Assembly: GCA_965227265.1 (NCBI GenBank)
Contig: OZ245738.1
Span: 3,658,001-3,722,000 of the forward strand
Direction of reading: 5' to 3'
From: UBA2336 sp965227265
Lineage (GTDB): Bacteria; Bacteroidota; Bacteroidia; Cytophagales; Cyclobacteriaceae
Length of the DNA stretch: 64,000 bases
The translations under genes were made by a program, and so were the position numbers. The notes beneath the pieces were generated by a model. It saw only the letters and a program-made list of their open reading frames with translations. It had not been told where the DNA came from and ran no database searches. Within the stretch, counting starts at the first letter, position 1; every line of letters starts with the position of its first letter. Below are positions 33,212-46,448 of the stretch, piece after piece.

Positions 33212-34945
33212 TTAAAGCACCTTATATAAAATAAGATTATCCCTGAAGTCGCTGGATGATTTGAATGCCTCTATGAGTTCAAGACCAATCTTTTTTGCGT
33301 TTATAATTTCCTTTGTTGAAACCAGGTAAACATCCGTAGAGCAAAGTTCTTTTAAGGGTGATGGATTAATAGTTAATTCAATCGTGTTATCTGTTGTGCT
33401 GGATTTTTTACTTAGACTTTTCCCGATCTCACTGGAGAATATGTAACACCGATTACCCCATTCGTCAAAATAGGTTCTGATCTCTTCCGATTTAGCTAGC
33501 TCACCTGCAATAACTTCCCTGAATTTATGTTTGTACGCGAGTGGATAAATATTTAAGTAAGCATCTAACGTATAAAACCCGTTGTGCTGAAGTGCTGAGG
33601 GATCGATTCCAACGCTAACCATGCGATAATCTGAAAGGGGCAACCCAATCCGTTCTTCAATTTTTTTGAACGTATCCTCATCATAAAACTGAGCATACGT
33701 TGGCGGAGCATGATTGGATGAACGGAATATCGCCCGTATTGAAAAACTATCAAAGAAAACAACAAGCAAAGCAATGATAATGGTGAAGTTGAGAATCTTC
33801 AACCGCAATCCATTTCCGGTTTCTAAAATCCCTTTAACACAAATAACCCCTAACGTAAAATAGAGAATCGGGAGAAGCGTATAAAACCGATCAACCTGGA
33901 AAGCTTTTAAAGGCGAAATTTTATCTGTGATTATACTATAGAAACTGGAATGTGTAAGCCCGAACAGTAAGCCAATCAAAACGATAAGCGTTATGATTGC
34001 CAGTACAAGGCTCTTCGATTTTTTTTGAGATAGAGTAAAGTAGAGAATTACAACAAATATGATAAATACAAAATACGTTATCTGAACATGGGTAATGCCT
34101 TTCGAAAGTATTTTAAAAGCTTCCGAGAAAAACCCTCCGATTCCTGACGAATTACTTAGCGCGACTATATTAAATTCTACCCGATGCGGTACAAATGTTT
34201 GATTAATTGTAGCGTGTACCAATCGGTATTCTGCAAGCAGCGCTAGGAGAAATAAAGCAAGGCTTGCGAAAGCCAGTCGGTAAGGAATCTTTTTATCCCT
34301 CAGTGTTAAAAACGCGCAGCCGATAAACGCACCGGCAACAATAAAAATGTTTGTAAAAATCAGCGAAGAGTAAAAAGCAAAACCAATCAACACTAGTATA
34401 TCAACGTAGGTTGACTTCTTCTTATAAAAATTAATAAATGAGTTCAATAACAGAGGTTGTCCTGCAATCCCAATTCCAAAGAATGGAAAAAATGGAATGC
34501 AGCTAAACAGAAATGATCCAATGGAAATTTGTGTTAACGTAAAGCTGCTGAAGTTGTTTTTCAGGAATACATACATTCCCCAAAAAGCAATCACTTTAAT
34601 AAGTAGTAAATTGATTACATGTGCCCAAAACGGATCAAACAACAGGAATAAAACATAAATCAGGTTTAGATCGGTGACCAGAAGATCGCGGTTTAAACCA
34701 TTTATTATTTGAGGGACAGGTTTATCAAAAGCGCCATAGGCAAAATCTTTTGTAGCAACAAGCTCATATTGCGGAATGTAATAATCGAGCATATCCGTTT
34801 TAGAAATTGCTACGTCTTCCTGTAGCATAAAAAAGGGCAATAATTGAAGCAGACTTAAAAAAAATAAAAGCGGAGCTACCTTAATTTTACTTTTAAGTAA
34901 ATCTGGTAAAGTCATTGTTGAGTTGTCGGTGAGATTGGAATCCAT
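33212..34945 (-). CDS. DUF6044-like multi-pass membrane protein
   Basis: A 577-residue protein with about eleven membrane helices in residues 25-410 and a soluble C-terminal part of some 170 residues. An early loop (EDVAISKTDMLDYYIPQYELV) has acidic residues as in GT-C glycosyltransferases. I recall DUF6044 as including B. subtilis YkoS, which is encoded next to a GT2 transferase; here a GT2 gene overlaps the start by one nucleotide. It may transfer a lipid-linked sugar to a surface acceptor. Family assignment is from memory; the topology is seen. Confidence 0.68.
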   Translation of the reverse strand: MDSNLTDNSTMTLPDLLKSKIKVAPLLFFLSLLQLLPFFMLQEDVAISKTDMLDYYIPQYELVATKDFAYGAFDKPVPQIINGLNRDLLVTDLNLIYVLFLLFDPFWAHVINLLLIKVIAFWGMYVFLKNNFSSFTLTQISIGSFLFSCIPFFPFFGIGIAGQPLLLNSFINFYKKKSTYVDILVLIGFAFYSSLIFTNIFIVAGAFIGCAFLTLRDKKIPYRLAFASLALFLLALLAEYRLVHATINQTFVPHRVEFNIVALSNSSGIGGFFSEAFKILSKGITHVQITYFVFIIFVVILYFTLSQKKSKSLVLAIITLIVLIGLLFGLTHSSFYSIITDKISPLKAFQVDRFYTLLPILYFTLGVICVKGILETGNGLRLKILNFTIIIALLVVFFDSFSIRAIFRSSNHAPPTYAQFYDEDTFKKIEERIGLPLSDYRMVSVGIDPSALQHNGFYTLDAYLNIYPLAYKHKFREVIAGELAKSEEIRTYFDEWGNRCYIFSSEIGKSLSKKSSTTDNTIELTINPSPLKELCSTDVYLVSTKEIINAKKIGLELIEAFKSSSDFRDNLILYKVL

Positions 34946-35901
34946 TAGCTTACTTTTTTAGCTTCATAGATGTTTTCAATAATGTAAAGCGGACGTTGCT
35001 TACTCTCTTCTGAAATCCTTCCGATGTATTCACCCATAATCCCGAGCGTGAGCAATTGAATCCCGCCCATTAATAAGATTGTAATCATGATACTGCTCCA
35101 GCCGGTTACAGCATCGGTTGTAAAAAACTTTATATATAAGATATAGAATACACCCAGCAGGCCAATAAAAGACACGAAAAAGCCAACATAAATCATAAGC
35201 TTCAGGGGAACGGTTGAGAATGATGTGATGGCATCAAATGCGAAGCGCAGCATTTTCTTAAACGGATATTTTGTTTGGCCAGCAAAACGCTCCTGGCGTT
35301 CATACTCCAATCCAACTTGCTTAAAGCCTATCCAGCTTACCATTCCCCGAATAAACCGATGTGCTTCGGGCATGCTGTTTAACGTATCAACAACATTTCT
35401 TCGCATGATTCTGAAATCACCGGTGTCTAATGGAATGTTAATATCTGTTACTTTATAAAGTATCCGATAAAATAACTTCGCGGTTAATGTCTTGATAAAC
35501 CCTTCACCCTTTCTTTTCTTACGCACAGCATACACCACGTCATAACCTTCTTGCTGCTTTTTGTAGAGATCAAGTATGAACTCCGGTGGATCTTGTAAGT
35601 CCGCATCGATCAAAACAACAAATTCACCTTTAGCATGCTGGAGTCCGGCCGTTACTGCCTTTTGATGACCAAAATTCCGGGAAAAATTAATGACTCTATA
35701 CTGTGAATGTGTTCTTGTCAGGATAATGAGCTGTGCCAGCGAATCATCGGAAGAGCCATCGTTTACAAACACAAACTCAATGTCTTTCGGCTGAATGTTA
35801 AATTGCGAGCTGAATAGTTCCGAAGTTTTAGTCAATCTTCGGTTCAGCTCAGCGATGATCAGACTTTCATTATAAATCGGAATGACTACGGATATTTTCA
35901 T
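34945..35901 (-). CDS. GT2 polyprenyl-phosphate sugar transferase
   Basis: A 318-residue GT2 enzyme of the dolichol-phosphate-mannose synthase/GtrB type. N-terminal catalytic domain with VVIPIYNES, FVNDGSSDDS, VLIDADLQDPPE and the acceptor region DTGDFRIMRR; two membrane helices lie near 230-255 and 265-290, followed by EYIGRI. It likely charges polyprenyl phosphate with a sugar used by the adjacent DUF6044 protein. First gene of that pair, with a candidate promoter at 35932-35959. Confidence 0.93.
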   Translation of the reverse strand: MKISVVIPIYNESLIIAELNRRLTKTSELFSSQFNIQPKDIEFVFVNDGSSDDSLAQLIILTRTHSQYRVINFSRNFGHQKAVTAGLQHAKGEFVVLIDADLQDPPEFILDLYKKQQEGYDVVYAVRKKRKGEGFIKTLTAKLFYRILYKVTDINIPLDTGDFRIMRRNVVDTLNSMPEAHRFIRGMVSWIGFKQVGLEYERQERFAGQTKYPFKKMLRFAFDAITSFSTVPLKLMIYVGFFVSFIGLLGVFYILYIKFFTTDAVTGWSSIMITILLMGGIQLLTLGIMGEYIGRISEESKQRPLYIIENIYEAKKVS

Positions 35902-35931
35902 TTATTTTCGCACCCATAAGTATTGGTCTAT

Positions 35932-35959
35932 CAAATATAACGGTTTAAGCAAAATTCAA
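35932..35959 (-). promoter_or_regulatory. Promoter of GT2/DUF6044 operon
   Basis: On the minus strand TTG (35957-35959), 17 nt, TATATTTG (35932-35939). It ends about 30 nt before the GT2 start and lies in the divergent gap with the PfkB kinase gene. Confidence 0.55.
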
Positions 35960-35962
35960 TAA

Positions 35963-36958
35963 ATGAGCAAATACAACGTATACGGCATCGGTAATGCCAT
36001 TGTAGATATTGTCACAGAAGTTGACAACGACTTCTTCCAAAAAAATGAAATAGAAAAAGGCGTAATGACATTGGTGGATGAAAAACGTCAGCACCATTTG
36101 ATGAAGGCCATCGATATGAAACGCAGCCGGATGTCGGGCGGAGGTTCAGCCGGAAATACCGTGGTTGCATTAAACCAGTTTGGTGGAAAAAGTTTTTACT
36201 CGTGTCTGGTAAGCAACGATGAGCTTGGTAAATTCTTTTTGGAAGACCTTAAACGCAATGGCGTTGACACGAATCTTAAACACGAAAATTGCCCAGAAGG
36301 AATTACCGGAAAATGTCTGGTAATGACAAGTCCGGATGCTGAGCGAACCATGAATACATTCTTGGGGATCAGCTCATTTCTTTCACCTGATCAGCTAGAT
36401 GAAAATGCGATAAAGAATTCGACCTACGTTTACCTGGAAGGATATCTGGTAGCAAGTCCGAAAGGATTAGAGGCAATGAAAGAAGCTAAAAAGATTGCTG
36501 AGAAAAACGGAGTTCATGTGGCGCTCACCTTTTCAGATGCAAGCATGGTGAAGTACTTCTCAACTCAGATGCAGGAAATAGTAGGTACCGGAGTTGATAT
36601 GCTGTTCTGTAATGAAGAGGAAGCAATGATCTATACCGGAACAAATTCTGTTAACGAGGCCCGTGAGGCGTTGAAAAAAATAGCAAAGAAATTCTCAATC
36701 ACACTGGGCGCAAACGGAGCGATGATTTACGATGGCGACACGTTCATCCAAATCGAACCCTATAAAGTAAAGGCGATCGACACCAATGGCGCAGGCGATA
36801 TGTTTGCCGGGGCCTTTATGTATGGGATCACACATGGTCATAGCTATGCGGAAGCTGGAAAGCTTGCTTCACTGGCATCTTCCAGAATCGTATCTCAGTT
36901 CGGCCCAAGAATGGAAAAACAGCAGGCAGAGAAGGTTTTGGCAGATTTGATTAGCTAA
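35963..36958 (+). CDS. PfkB family kinase, adenosine kinase-like
   Basis: A 331-residue ribokinase-fold sugar/nucleoside kinase. Seen: GIGNAIVDIVTEVD at the N-terminus, MSGGGSAGNTVVAL (first PfkB signature), and the C-terminal DTNGAGDMFAGAFMYGI with the catalytic Asp of GAGD. It is close to Bacteroidota proteins annotated as adenosine kinase, but fructokinase-like activity cannot be excluded. Diverges from the GT2 gene and has no tightly linked downstream gene. Confidence 0.88.
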   Translation: MSKYNVYGIGNAIVDIVTEVDNDFFQKNEIEKGVMTLVDEKRQHHLMKAIDMKRSRMSGGGSAGNTVVALNQFGGKSFYSCLVSNDELGKFFLEDLKRNGVDTNLKHENCPEGITGKCLVMTSPDAERTMNTFLGISSFLSPDQLDENAIKNSTYVYLEGYLVASPKGLEAMKEAKKIAEKNGVHVALTFSDASMVKYFSTQMQEIVGTGVDMLFCNEEEAMIYTGTNSVNEAREALKKIAKKFSITLGANGAMIYDGDTFIQIEPYKVKAIDTNGAGDMFAGAFMYGITHGHSYAEAGKLASLASSRIVSQFGPRMEKQQAEKVLADLIS

Positions 36959-36994
36959 AGGCAGGTAAAATCCTCGAAATCAATTCGGTCTGGC

Positions 36995-37025
36995 TTGTAT
37001 TTTTCAAAAATCCTGATCATTTTTG
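36995..37025 (+). promoter_or_regulatory. Promoter of rpmH-rnpA
   Basis: TTG (36995-36997), 20 nt, CATTTTTG (37018-37025), a 7/8-type match to TAnnTTTG followed by CACC. It lies 37 nt before rpmH. Confidence 0.6.
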
Positions 37026-37062
37026 CACCCCTTATTTAAGATAGGGGTAAATACAGAACAGC

Positions 37063-37224
37063 ATGAAACGGACATTTCAACCTTCGAAAAAGAAAAGAAA
37101 GAATAAGCACGGTTTCCGTGAAAGAATGGCTTCTGCCAACGGCCGCAGAGTGATTTCTGCGCGCAGAAAGAAGGGCCGCAAGAAGCTTACTGTTTCAAGC
37201 GAATCTACGTTTAAGAAGAAGTAA
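37063..37224 (+). CDS. rpmH: 50S ribosomal protein bL34
   Basis: A 53-residue, very basic protein read directly from the sequence: ATG 37063, TAA 37222-37224. It starts MKRTFQPSKKKRKNKHGFRE and continues RMASANGRRVISARRKKGRKKL, the bL34 signature. It is followed 48 nt later by rnpA, the conserved rpmH-rnpA order. The usual dnaA/oriC neighbours are not present here. Confidence 0.97.
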   Translation: MKRTFQPSKKKRKNKHGFRERMASANGRRVISARRKKGRKKLTVSSESTFKKK

Positions 37225-37272
37225 TCTCCTTCAGGGCAGCTAACCCAGGAGGAAACTGATAAATTTCACCTC

Positions 37273-37638
37273 ATGGGATCGTTCAGCTTTCCTAAATCCG
37301 AAAGACTTTATAAAAAGAAAGATATTCAGGAACTCTTTGATAAGGGTTCCTCTTTTTATTTGTACCCATTCAAGGTAATTGTCCAAAAGCCAGCCGACCT
37401 GCACATTAATCAGGTTCTCTTTTCCGTTTCTAAAAGAAACTTTAAAAAAGCAGTAGATAGGAACCTGATCAAGCGCAGAATGCGCGAAGCCTACAGACTG
37501 AACAAGGCCGTATTGCCCGAAACATCAAAATTGCAAATGGCGTATATTTATACAGCGAAGGACATTTTGTTATTTGAGCAGATCCGCGACAAAATGATAG
37601 CATCTTTTAAACGATTAACAGCGCATGAAGAGAAGTAG
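37273..37638 (+). CDS. rnpA: Ribonuclease P protein component
   Basis: A 121-residue basic protein that assists the RNase P RNA in maturing tRNA 5' ends. Signature segments: KSERLYKKKDIQELFDKG at the N-terminus, VLFSVSKRNFKKAVDRNLIKRRMREAYR, which is the RNR-type RNA-binding motif. Directly downstream of rpmH. Its last 14 nt overlap the start of the S41 protease gene, so the two are coupled. Confidence 0.95.
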   Translation: MGSFSFPKSERLYKKKDIQELFDKGSSFYLYPFKVIVQKPADLHINQVLFSVSKRNFKKAVDRNLIKRRMREAYRLNKAVLPETSKLQMAYIYTAKDILLFEQIRDKMIASFKRLTAHEEK

Positions 37639-39268
37639 ATGGATTTTATTGATCGTTATTGCAGCTGTGGTTTCGTTTGCCTTCACAAAACCAGCAGAAC
37701 GCTACTTCGAAATCGCTAAAAGCCTCGACATATTTGCCACACTTTTTAAAGAAGTCAATGCCTACTACGTAGATGATGTTGAGCCTAAAAAGCTCATCCG
37801 CAATGGCATCGACAATATGCTCGAGTCACTCGATCCCTACACAACCTATATTCCGGAAGAAGAACTTGAAAACTTCCGTGTTTTAACAACCGGTCAATAT
37901 GCCGGTATTGGTGCGTTAATCAATGTTATTAATAATAAAACTGTAGTTACACATCCGTATAAAGATTTCCCGGCATATAAAGCGGGCATTCGTGTAGGGG
38001 ATGAGATAGTTGCGATTAATGGAAAAAGTATGGTTGGTAAACCTCCGGTTGAGATTACCACTAATCTTAAAGGTCAGGCTAAAACTGAAGTGGAGATAAA
38101 AGTTAAAAGAGCTGGTGTGGGTGAGCTTAACTTTAAGATAAAACGTGAGAAAATTTCCATTACCAATATCTCTTATTTCGGCATGGTGGGTAATTCTGAT
38201 GTTGGCTACATCAAGCTCGATGAGTTTACACCCGGTGCAGCAAAAGAAGTAAGTGAGGCTGTTCTATCGCTCAAAGCACACGGTGCTAAAAAATTGATCC
38301 TTGATCTGCGCGATAACCTGGGTGGATTAATGCACGAAGGAATCAACATTGTTAATCTTTTTATCCCCAGAAACCTGGAAGTCGTCTCCACAAAAGGGAA
38401 AGTTAAAGAGTGGAACAAAACATATTCAACACTTAATAATCCTATTGATACTGAAATTCCGCTTGCAGTACTAACGAGTGAGATAAGCGCATCCGCTGCC
38501 GAAATTGTTTCAGGCTCGTTACAGGATTATGATCGTGCAGTTTTGGTTGGCCGCAAAACCTTTGGAAAAGGATTGGTGCAAACAACACGTCAATTGTCGT
38601 ATGGGTCTGAATTAAAAGTTACCGTTGCAAAGTATTATATCCCAAGCGGAAGATGCATTCAGGCGTTGGATTATTCACATCGCAATGCTGATGGCTCGGT
38701 TAGCAAATTTGCGGACTCATTGCGCACTGAATTCAAAACAAAAGGTGGCCGTAAAGTTTTAGATGGCAATGGAATTGATCCCGACATCAGCACCGAAGAT
38801 CAATACTTGAGTGCAGTAACAACCGCCCTCATTCAAAGTGGACTTGTTTTCGATTTTGCTTCGAAATACTGCGGAGAGCATCCTAACAAACCGGATTTCA
38901 AGACTTTCAAGCTTTCGGATCTTGATTATACAAAGTTTACCGATTGGCTTAAGATTCAGAAATTCACCTATAAAAGTGATCTTGAAACCAATACCAATGA
39001 ATTAATCAAAGCCGCAAAAGAAGAACGTTATTATCCTGAAATTGAAAGTCAGTTAAATGATCTGAAAAAACGCATCGAGACTAATAAGACTACTGACTTG
39101 ATCAGGTTTAAAAAGGAAATAAGTGAAGTATTAGAACAACAGGTTGCTTTTCACTATGCACTCGCGGAAGGTGAAGCGACACTTTCATTATCACGCGATA
39201 ATACAGTTGCTGAAGCGATGAAGATTCTGGGTGACAATAGCCGCTATAAAGCAATCCTCACCCCATGA
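37625..39268 (+). CDS. S41 family C-terminal processing peptidase
   Basis: A 547-residue CtpA/Prc-type periplasmic protease. N-terminal signal anchor about 6-22; PDZ domain about 95-175 (GIGALI, AYKAGIRVGDEIVAINGK); S41 catalytic domain about 190-365 with the Ser-Lys dyad S290 (SEISASAAEI) and K315 (TFGKGLVQT), 25 residues apart as in Prc. A C-terminal helical region of about 170 residues follows. Overlaps rnpA by 14 nt and tsaB by 4 nt. Probably trims envelope proteins. Confidence 0.94.
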   Translation: MKRSRWILLIVIAAVVSFAFTKPAERYFEIAKSLDIFATLFKEVNAYYVDDVEPKKLIRNGIDNMLESLDPYTTYIPEEELENFRVLTTGQYAGIGALINVINNKTVVTHPYKDFPAYKAGIRVGDEIVAINGKSMVGKPPVEITTNLKGQAKTEVEIKVKRAGVGELNFKIKREKISITNISYFGMVGNSDVGYIKLDEFTPGAAKEVSEAVLSLKAHGAKKLILDLRDNLGGLMHEGINIVNLFIPRNLEVVSTKGKVKEWNKTYSTLNNPIDTEIPLAVLTSEISASAAEIVSGSLQDYDRAVLVGRKTFGKGLVQTTRQLSYGSELKVTVAKYYIPSGRCIQALDYSHRNADGSVSKFADSLRTEFKTKGGRKVLDGNGIDPDISTEDQYLSAVTTALIQSGLVFDFASKYCGEHPNKPDFKTFKLSDLDYTKFTDWLKIQKFTYKSDLETNTNELIKAAKEERYYPEIESQLNDLKKRIETNKTTDLIRFKKEISEVLEQQVAFHYALAEGEATLSLSRDNTVAEAMKILGDNSRYKAILTP

Positions 39269-39948
39269 TCCTGAGTCTTGAAACTTCCGTAAAGATTTGC
39301 TCCGTTGCCATTCATGATCAGGGTAAACTAGTTGCTTCAAAAGAAATTCACATCGAACACTCACACGCCAGCAAACTTGCTGTTTTGATTGATGAGGTTA
39401 TAAAAGAGTCGTTGATTGAAGTAAATCAGCTTAATGCAATTGCTGTTTCCTCTGGTCCTGGTTCGTATACCGGATTGAGAATAGGCACATCTACGTCAAA
39501 GGGTTTATGTTTTGCATTGGAGATTCCATTGATCTCAATTGGGTCACTGGAGCTGTTGGCCTACCAGATGAACAAACGGAATGTATCGAATGCATACCTG
39601 TGCCCTATGATTGATGCCCGCAGGATGGAAGTATATTGCGAAGTATTTGATTCGTCATTGAAGATTGTCAAATCAATTGAAGCGAAAGTCATTGAACCTT
39701 CAAGCTTTGTAGATTTGTTGGAAGAAAACGAGATTATCTTTTTTGGTGACGGCTCAGATAAATGTAAAGAGCAGATAACCCATCCGAAGGCAAAGTTTGT
39801 ATCAGGCATTTATGCATCTGCATCCGAAATGGGAGAGCTCATCTACCAGAAATTCCAAAAACAACGGTTCGAAGATCTAACCAGCTTTGAGCCGCACTAT
39901 TTAAAAGAATTTATGATTAAAAAGCCGGCTGCAAAGCCAGTGAATTAA
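39265..39948 (+). CDS. tsaB: tRNA threonylcarbamoyladenosine biosynthesis protein TsaB
   Basis: A 227-residue ASKHA-fold protein. LSLETSVKICSVAI at the N-terminus, EHSHASKLAVLID, then the signature AVSSGPGSYTGLRIGTSTSKGLCFAL. TsaB is the non-catalytic partner of TsaD in making t6A37 in tRNAs that read ANN codons. The start overlaps the protease stop by 4 nt (ATGA). Full length for the family. Confidence 0.95.
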   Translation: MILSLETSVKICSVAIHDQGKLVASKEIHIEHSHASKLAVLIDEVIKESLIEVNQLNAIAVSSGPGSYTGLRIGTSTSKGLCFALEIPLISIGSLELLAYQMNKRNVSNAYLCPMIDARRMEVYCEVFDSSLKIVKSIEAKVIEPSSFVDLLEENEIIFFGDGSDKCKEQITHPKAKFVSGIYASASEMGELIYQKFQKQRFEDLTSFEPHYLKEFMIKKPAAKPVN

Positions 39949-39968
39949 TTCTTTCCGATTTTTGTAGT

Positions 39969-40490
39969 ATGTCCATGCCCGAAGAAAACGAAATTATTAA
40001 CCGTGTAACCGGTAGTTCCTTGATCACCTTCGATCTGGAAGAATACTATCAGCCAGGCGAACGGGTTTTGTTTGATCTTAAGGATCAGCTTTTTCAAGGT
40101 TTAATATTGCGTGAAAAGGATCTGCGTGAGTTTATAAAATTAAACGACTGGTCTTTCTATAAAGATAAATTCGTAGCCATCACATGTTCTGTTGATGCTG
40201 TCATCCCAACATGGGCCTACATGCTTGTCGCGATCGCGCTTAAGCCGTATGCGAAAGCTGTTGAATTCGGAACGCTCGCAAAATTGGAAGAAAGACTTTT
40301 CGAGGAAGCTCTTACTAAAGTTGATTGGGAACAATTTCGCAACGCAAAAATTGTTGTTAAAGGTTGTAGTAAGGTTGAAGTTCCGGCTTCGGCTTATGTT
40401 AAAACCGTTTCTCAGCTACAACCAATTGCTGCAAGTCTTATGTTTGGAGAAGCCTGCAGCACAGTTCCGCTTTTCAAGCGAAAAAGCTGA
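39969..40490 (+). CDS. DUF2480 family protein
   Basis: A 173-residue soluble protein of DUF2480, a Bacteroidota family of unknown function. Recognised by NRVTGSSLITFDLEEYYQPGERVLFDLKDQLFQGLILREKDLR at the start, VDAVIPTWAYMLV in the middle and KGCSKVEVPASAYVKT near the end. It lies 20 nt after tsaB; a GATTTTTG box just before the start suggests it can also be transcribed separately. It is the last gene before the rrn operon. Confidence 0.88.
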   Translation: MSMPEENEIINRVTGSSLITFDLEEYYQPGERVLFDLKDQLFQGLILREKDLREFIKLNDWSFYKDKFVAITCSVDAVIPTWAYMLVAIALKPYAKAVEFGTLAKLEERLFEEALTKVDWEQFRNAKIVVKGCSKVEVPASAYVKTVSQLQPIAASLMFGEACSTVPLFKRKS

Positions 40491-40600
40491 TAATCTTTAA
40501 TCTTAAGGGGTGTTGGCAAGTAATTTTTACTAAAAATGCCTTTACGCCTGTTTTTAAGCCTTTTTCGGCTAAACTATTCTGAAAAGTTTTTGATCTGAAT

Positions 40601-40630
40601 TTGCAAAAGGTGATGAATTGACTACCTTTG
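40601..40630 (+). promoter_or_regulatory. rrn operon promoter
   Basis: TTG (40601-40603), 19 nt, TACCTTTG (40623-40630), exact in both elements and followed by CAC. It precedes the 16S gene by about 360 nt, as expected for an rRNA leader. Confidence 0.8.
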
Positions 40631-40639
40631 CACTCCGTT

Positions 40640-40993
40640 TTTGAGCGGAAATACAAAATCAAGGCACAATCAGCAGGATCTGCGCCACACATTGACAGGA
40701 CGTTTTAAGAATACCTAAAACACTTTAAGTCAACTACGTTCTTTGAATAATTTGGAAATTTGATAGCGGACCCCGAATAGTTCATGTTGTGAAACATGGA
40801 TCAATTTCGGAAGCCCCGTTAGGGTGTTGAGCGATCAATGCCGATTATTAATGGGGCTATATAAATGATGAATCATAGCCAGGGCAGACAATTATTGAGG
40901 TTGGGGGCTTGATTGGGTTTTATACCTGATAAGTAACACCAGCACCAGTTTGTGGTAGAGTCGCGAGATTTGACACAGATTGAAAGATTATTA
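40640..40993 (+). other. rRNA leader region
   Basis: Non-coding transcribed leader between the rrn promoter and 16S. It holds a boxA-like GTTCTTTGA at about 40738, which may recruit antitermination factors, and a G-rich stretch near 40895. No gene is seen here. Confidence 0.6.
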
Positions 40994-42516
<1,523 letters not shown>

Positions 42517-42691
42517 TGGACTCTACTTAAGTGTAGAGATAGAAAACCCTGGTTATGATTCGTTAGGTCTGCTATCAAATTCCTTTTATTCGAAAGTATT
42601 GAAAGAGAGAAGCTGCGAGCCAGCAAAACTTGGTTACGAGCCAAACTTGGAAGCCTCAAAGGCGAGCAGCTTTTGAAGGCCAAGAGAAGAG

Positions 42692-42765
42692 GGACTTGTA
42701 GCTCAGGTGGTTAGAGCGCTACACTGATAATGTAGAGGTCCGTGGTTCGAGTCCACGCAGGTCCA
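42692..42765 (+). tRNA. tRNA-Ile (anticodon GAT)
   Basis: A 74-nt cloverleaf: acceptor GGACTTG/CAGGTCC, anticodon loop CTGATAA, T arm GTGGTTCGAGTCCAC, discriminator A. It lies in the 16S-23S spacer ahead of tRNA-Ala, the standard arrangement. CCA is not encoded. Confidence 0.97.
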
Positions 42766-42781
42766 CTGTTCGTAATTCGAG

Positions 42782-42797
42782 ATTTCGAATTCGAAAT
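42782..42797. repeat. 16-bp perfect palindrome between spacer tRNAs
   Basis: ATTTCGAATTCGAAAT is fully self-complementary and sits in the 39-nt gap between tRNA-Ile and tRNA-Ala. It could form a hairpin that guides processing of the precursor, or be a remnant of a simple repeat. Confidence 0.6.
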
Positions 42798-42804
42798 TTG
42801 AAAA

Positions 42805-42878
42805 GGGGGATTAGCTCAGCTGGCTAGAGCGCCTGCTTTGCAAGCAGGAGGTCATCGGTTCGACTCCGATATTCTCCA
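42805..42878 (+). tRNA. tRNA-Ala (anticodon TGC)
   Basis: A 74-nt cloverleaf: acceptor GGGGGAT/ATTCTCC with two G-T pairs, anticodon stem CCTGC/GCAGG with loop TTTGCAA, T arm ATCGGTTCGACTCCGAT, discriminator A. Second tRNA of the rrn spacer. Confidence 0.97.
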
Positions 42879-43181
42879 CAACGACTGCCGGCAAGGCAGT
42901 CAAAAAGAAACAACAACTGACAGGAAGTGTTAGTTGAAATTTATTGAAACAGATAATGGGTATAGTAACAGTTGACTATCGACTGTAGGCTATGGACTAG
43001 TTATCACGTTGTATGCACCTGAGGCAAATGAGTGATGAGCCATCACGGAATTTACTTCCTCAGGAGAAATGCAGACAAAGGAGTTCATTGACATGCTGGT
43101 GAAAGAGTAGTAAAAGTAGAGCTTGGTTACTGTAGCGATATAGGAACCAAGCGCGAGCACATAGGTAAGTATTAATATTAA
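42879..43181 (+). other. tRNA-Ala to 23S spacer
   Basis: About 300 nt of non-coding transcribed spacer. Apart from the heptad array at 42971-42998, nothing is recognised. It should hold the 5' strand of the 23S processing stem close to 43181. Confidence 0.6.
42971..42998 (+). repeat. Heptad repeat in the rrn spacer
   Basis: Four 7-nt units: GTTGACT, ATCGACT, GTAGGCT, ATGGACT. Most units end in GACT or GGCT. It is related in period and composition to the arrays at 15104-15155 and 46179-46213. Confidence 0.55.
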
Positions 43182-46070
<2,889 letters not shown>

Positions 46071-46178
46071 AATACGATAACGATACGAGATCACATCAAC
46101 CATCAAATCAACTTACTTATCAATGTGCTTGCTCTACACTATTCTTTTGCCAGACAACATGTCAACGATATTGATTTA

Positions 46179-46213
46179 GTCCACAGTCCCCGGTCGATAG
46201 ACCACAGACTCAA
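46179..46213 (+). repeat. Heptad repeat between 23S and 5S
   Basis: Five 7-nt units: GTCCACA, GTCCCCG, GTCGATA, GACCACA, GACTCAA. The third array of this kind in the window and the second inside the rrn operon. Confidence 0.65.
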
Positions 46214-46259
46214 GCTAAGTAACCATTAAGCCCTGAGGATAATCCTTCAGGCAAGCTTT

Positions 46260-46368
<109 letters not shown>

Positions 46369-46380
46369 GATTTTTTTATA

Positions 46381-46408
46381 AAGCCTCATAGAAATATGAG
46401 GCTTTTTT
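46381..46408 (+). terminator. rrn operon terminator
   Basis: A perfect 10-bp stem AAGCCTCATA/TATGAGGCTT closed by a GAAA loop, followed by T residues. Preceded by a T7 run after the 5S gene. Confidence 0.93.
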
Positions 46409-46448
46409 ATTGTCCTTACTTTTGATAGAAGGAAATAATAAGAAAAGC

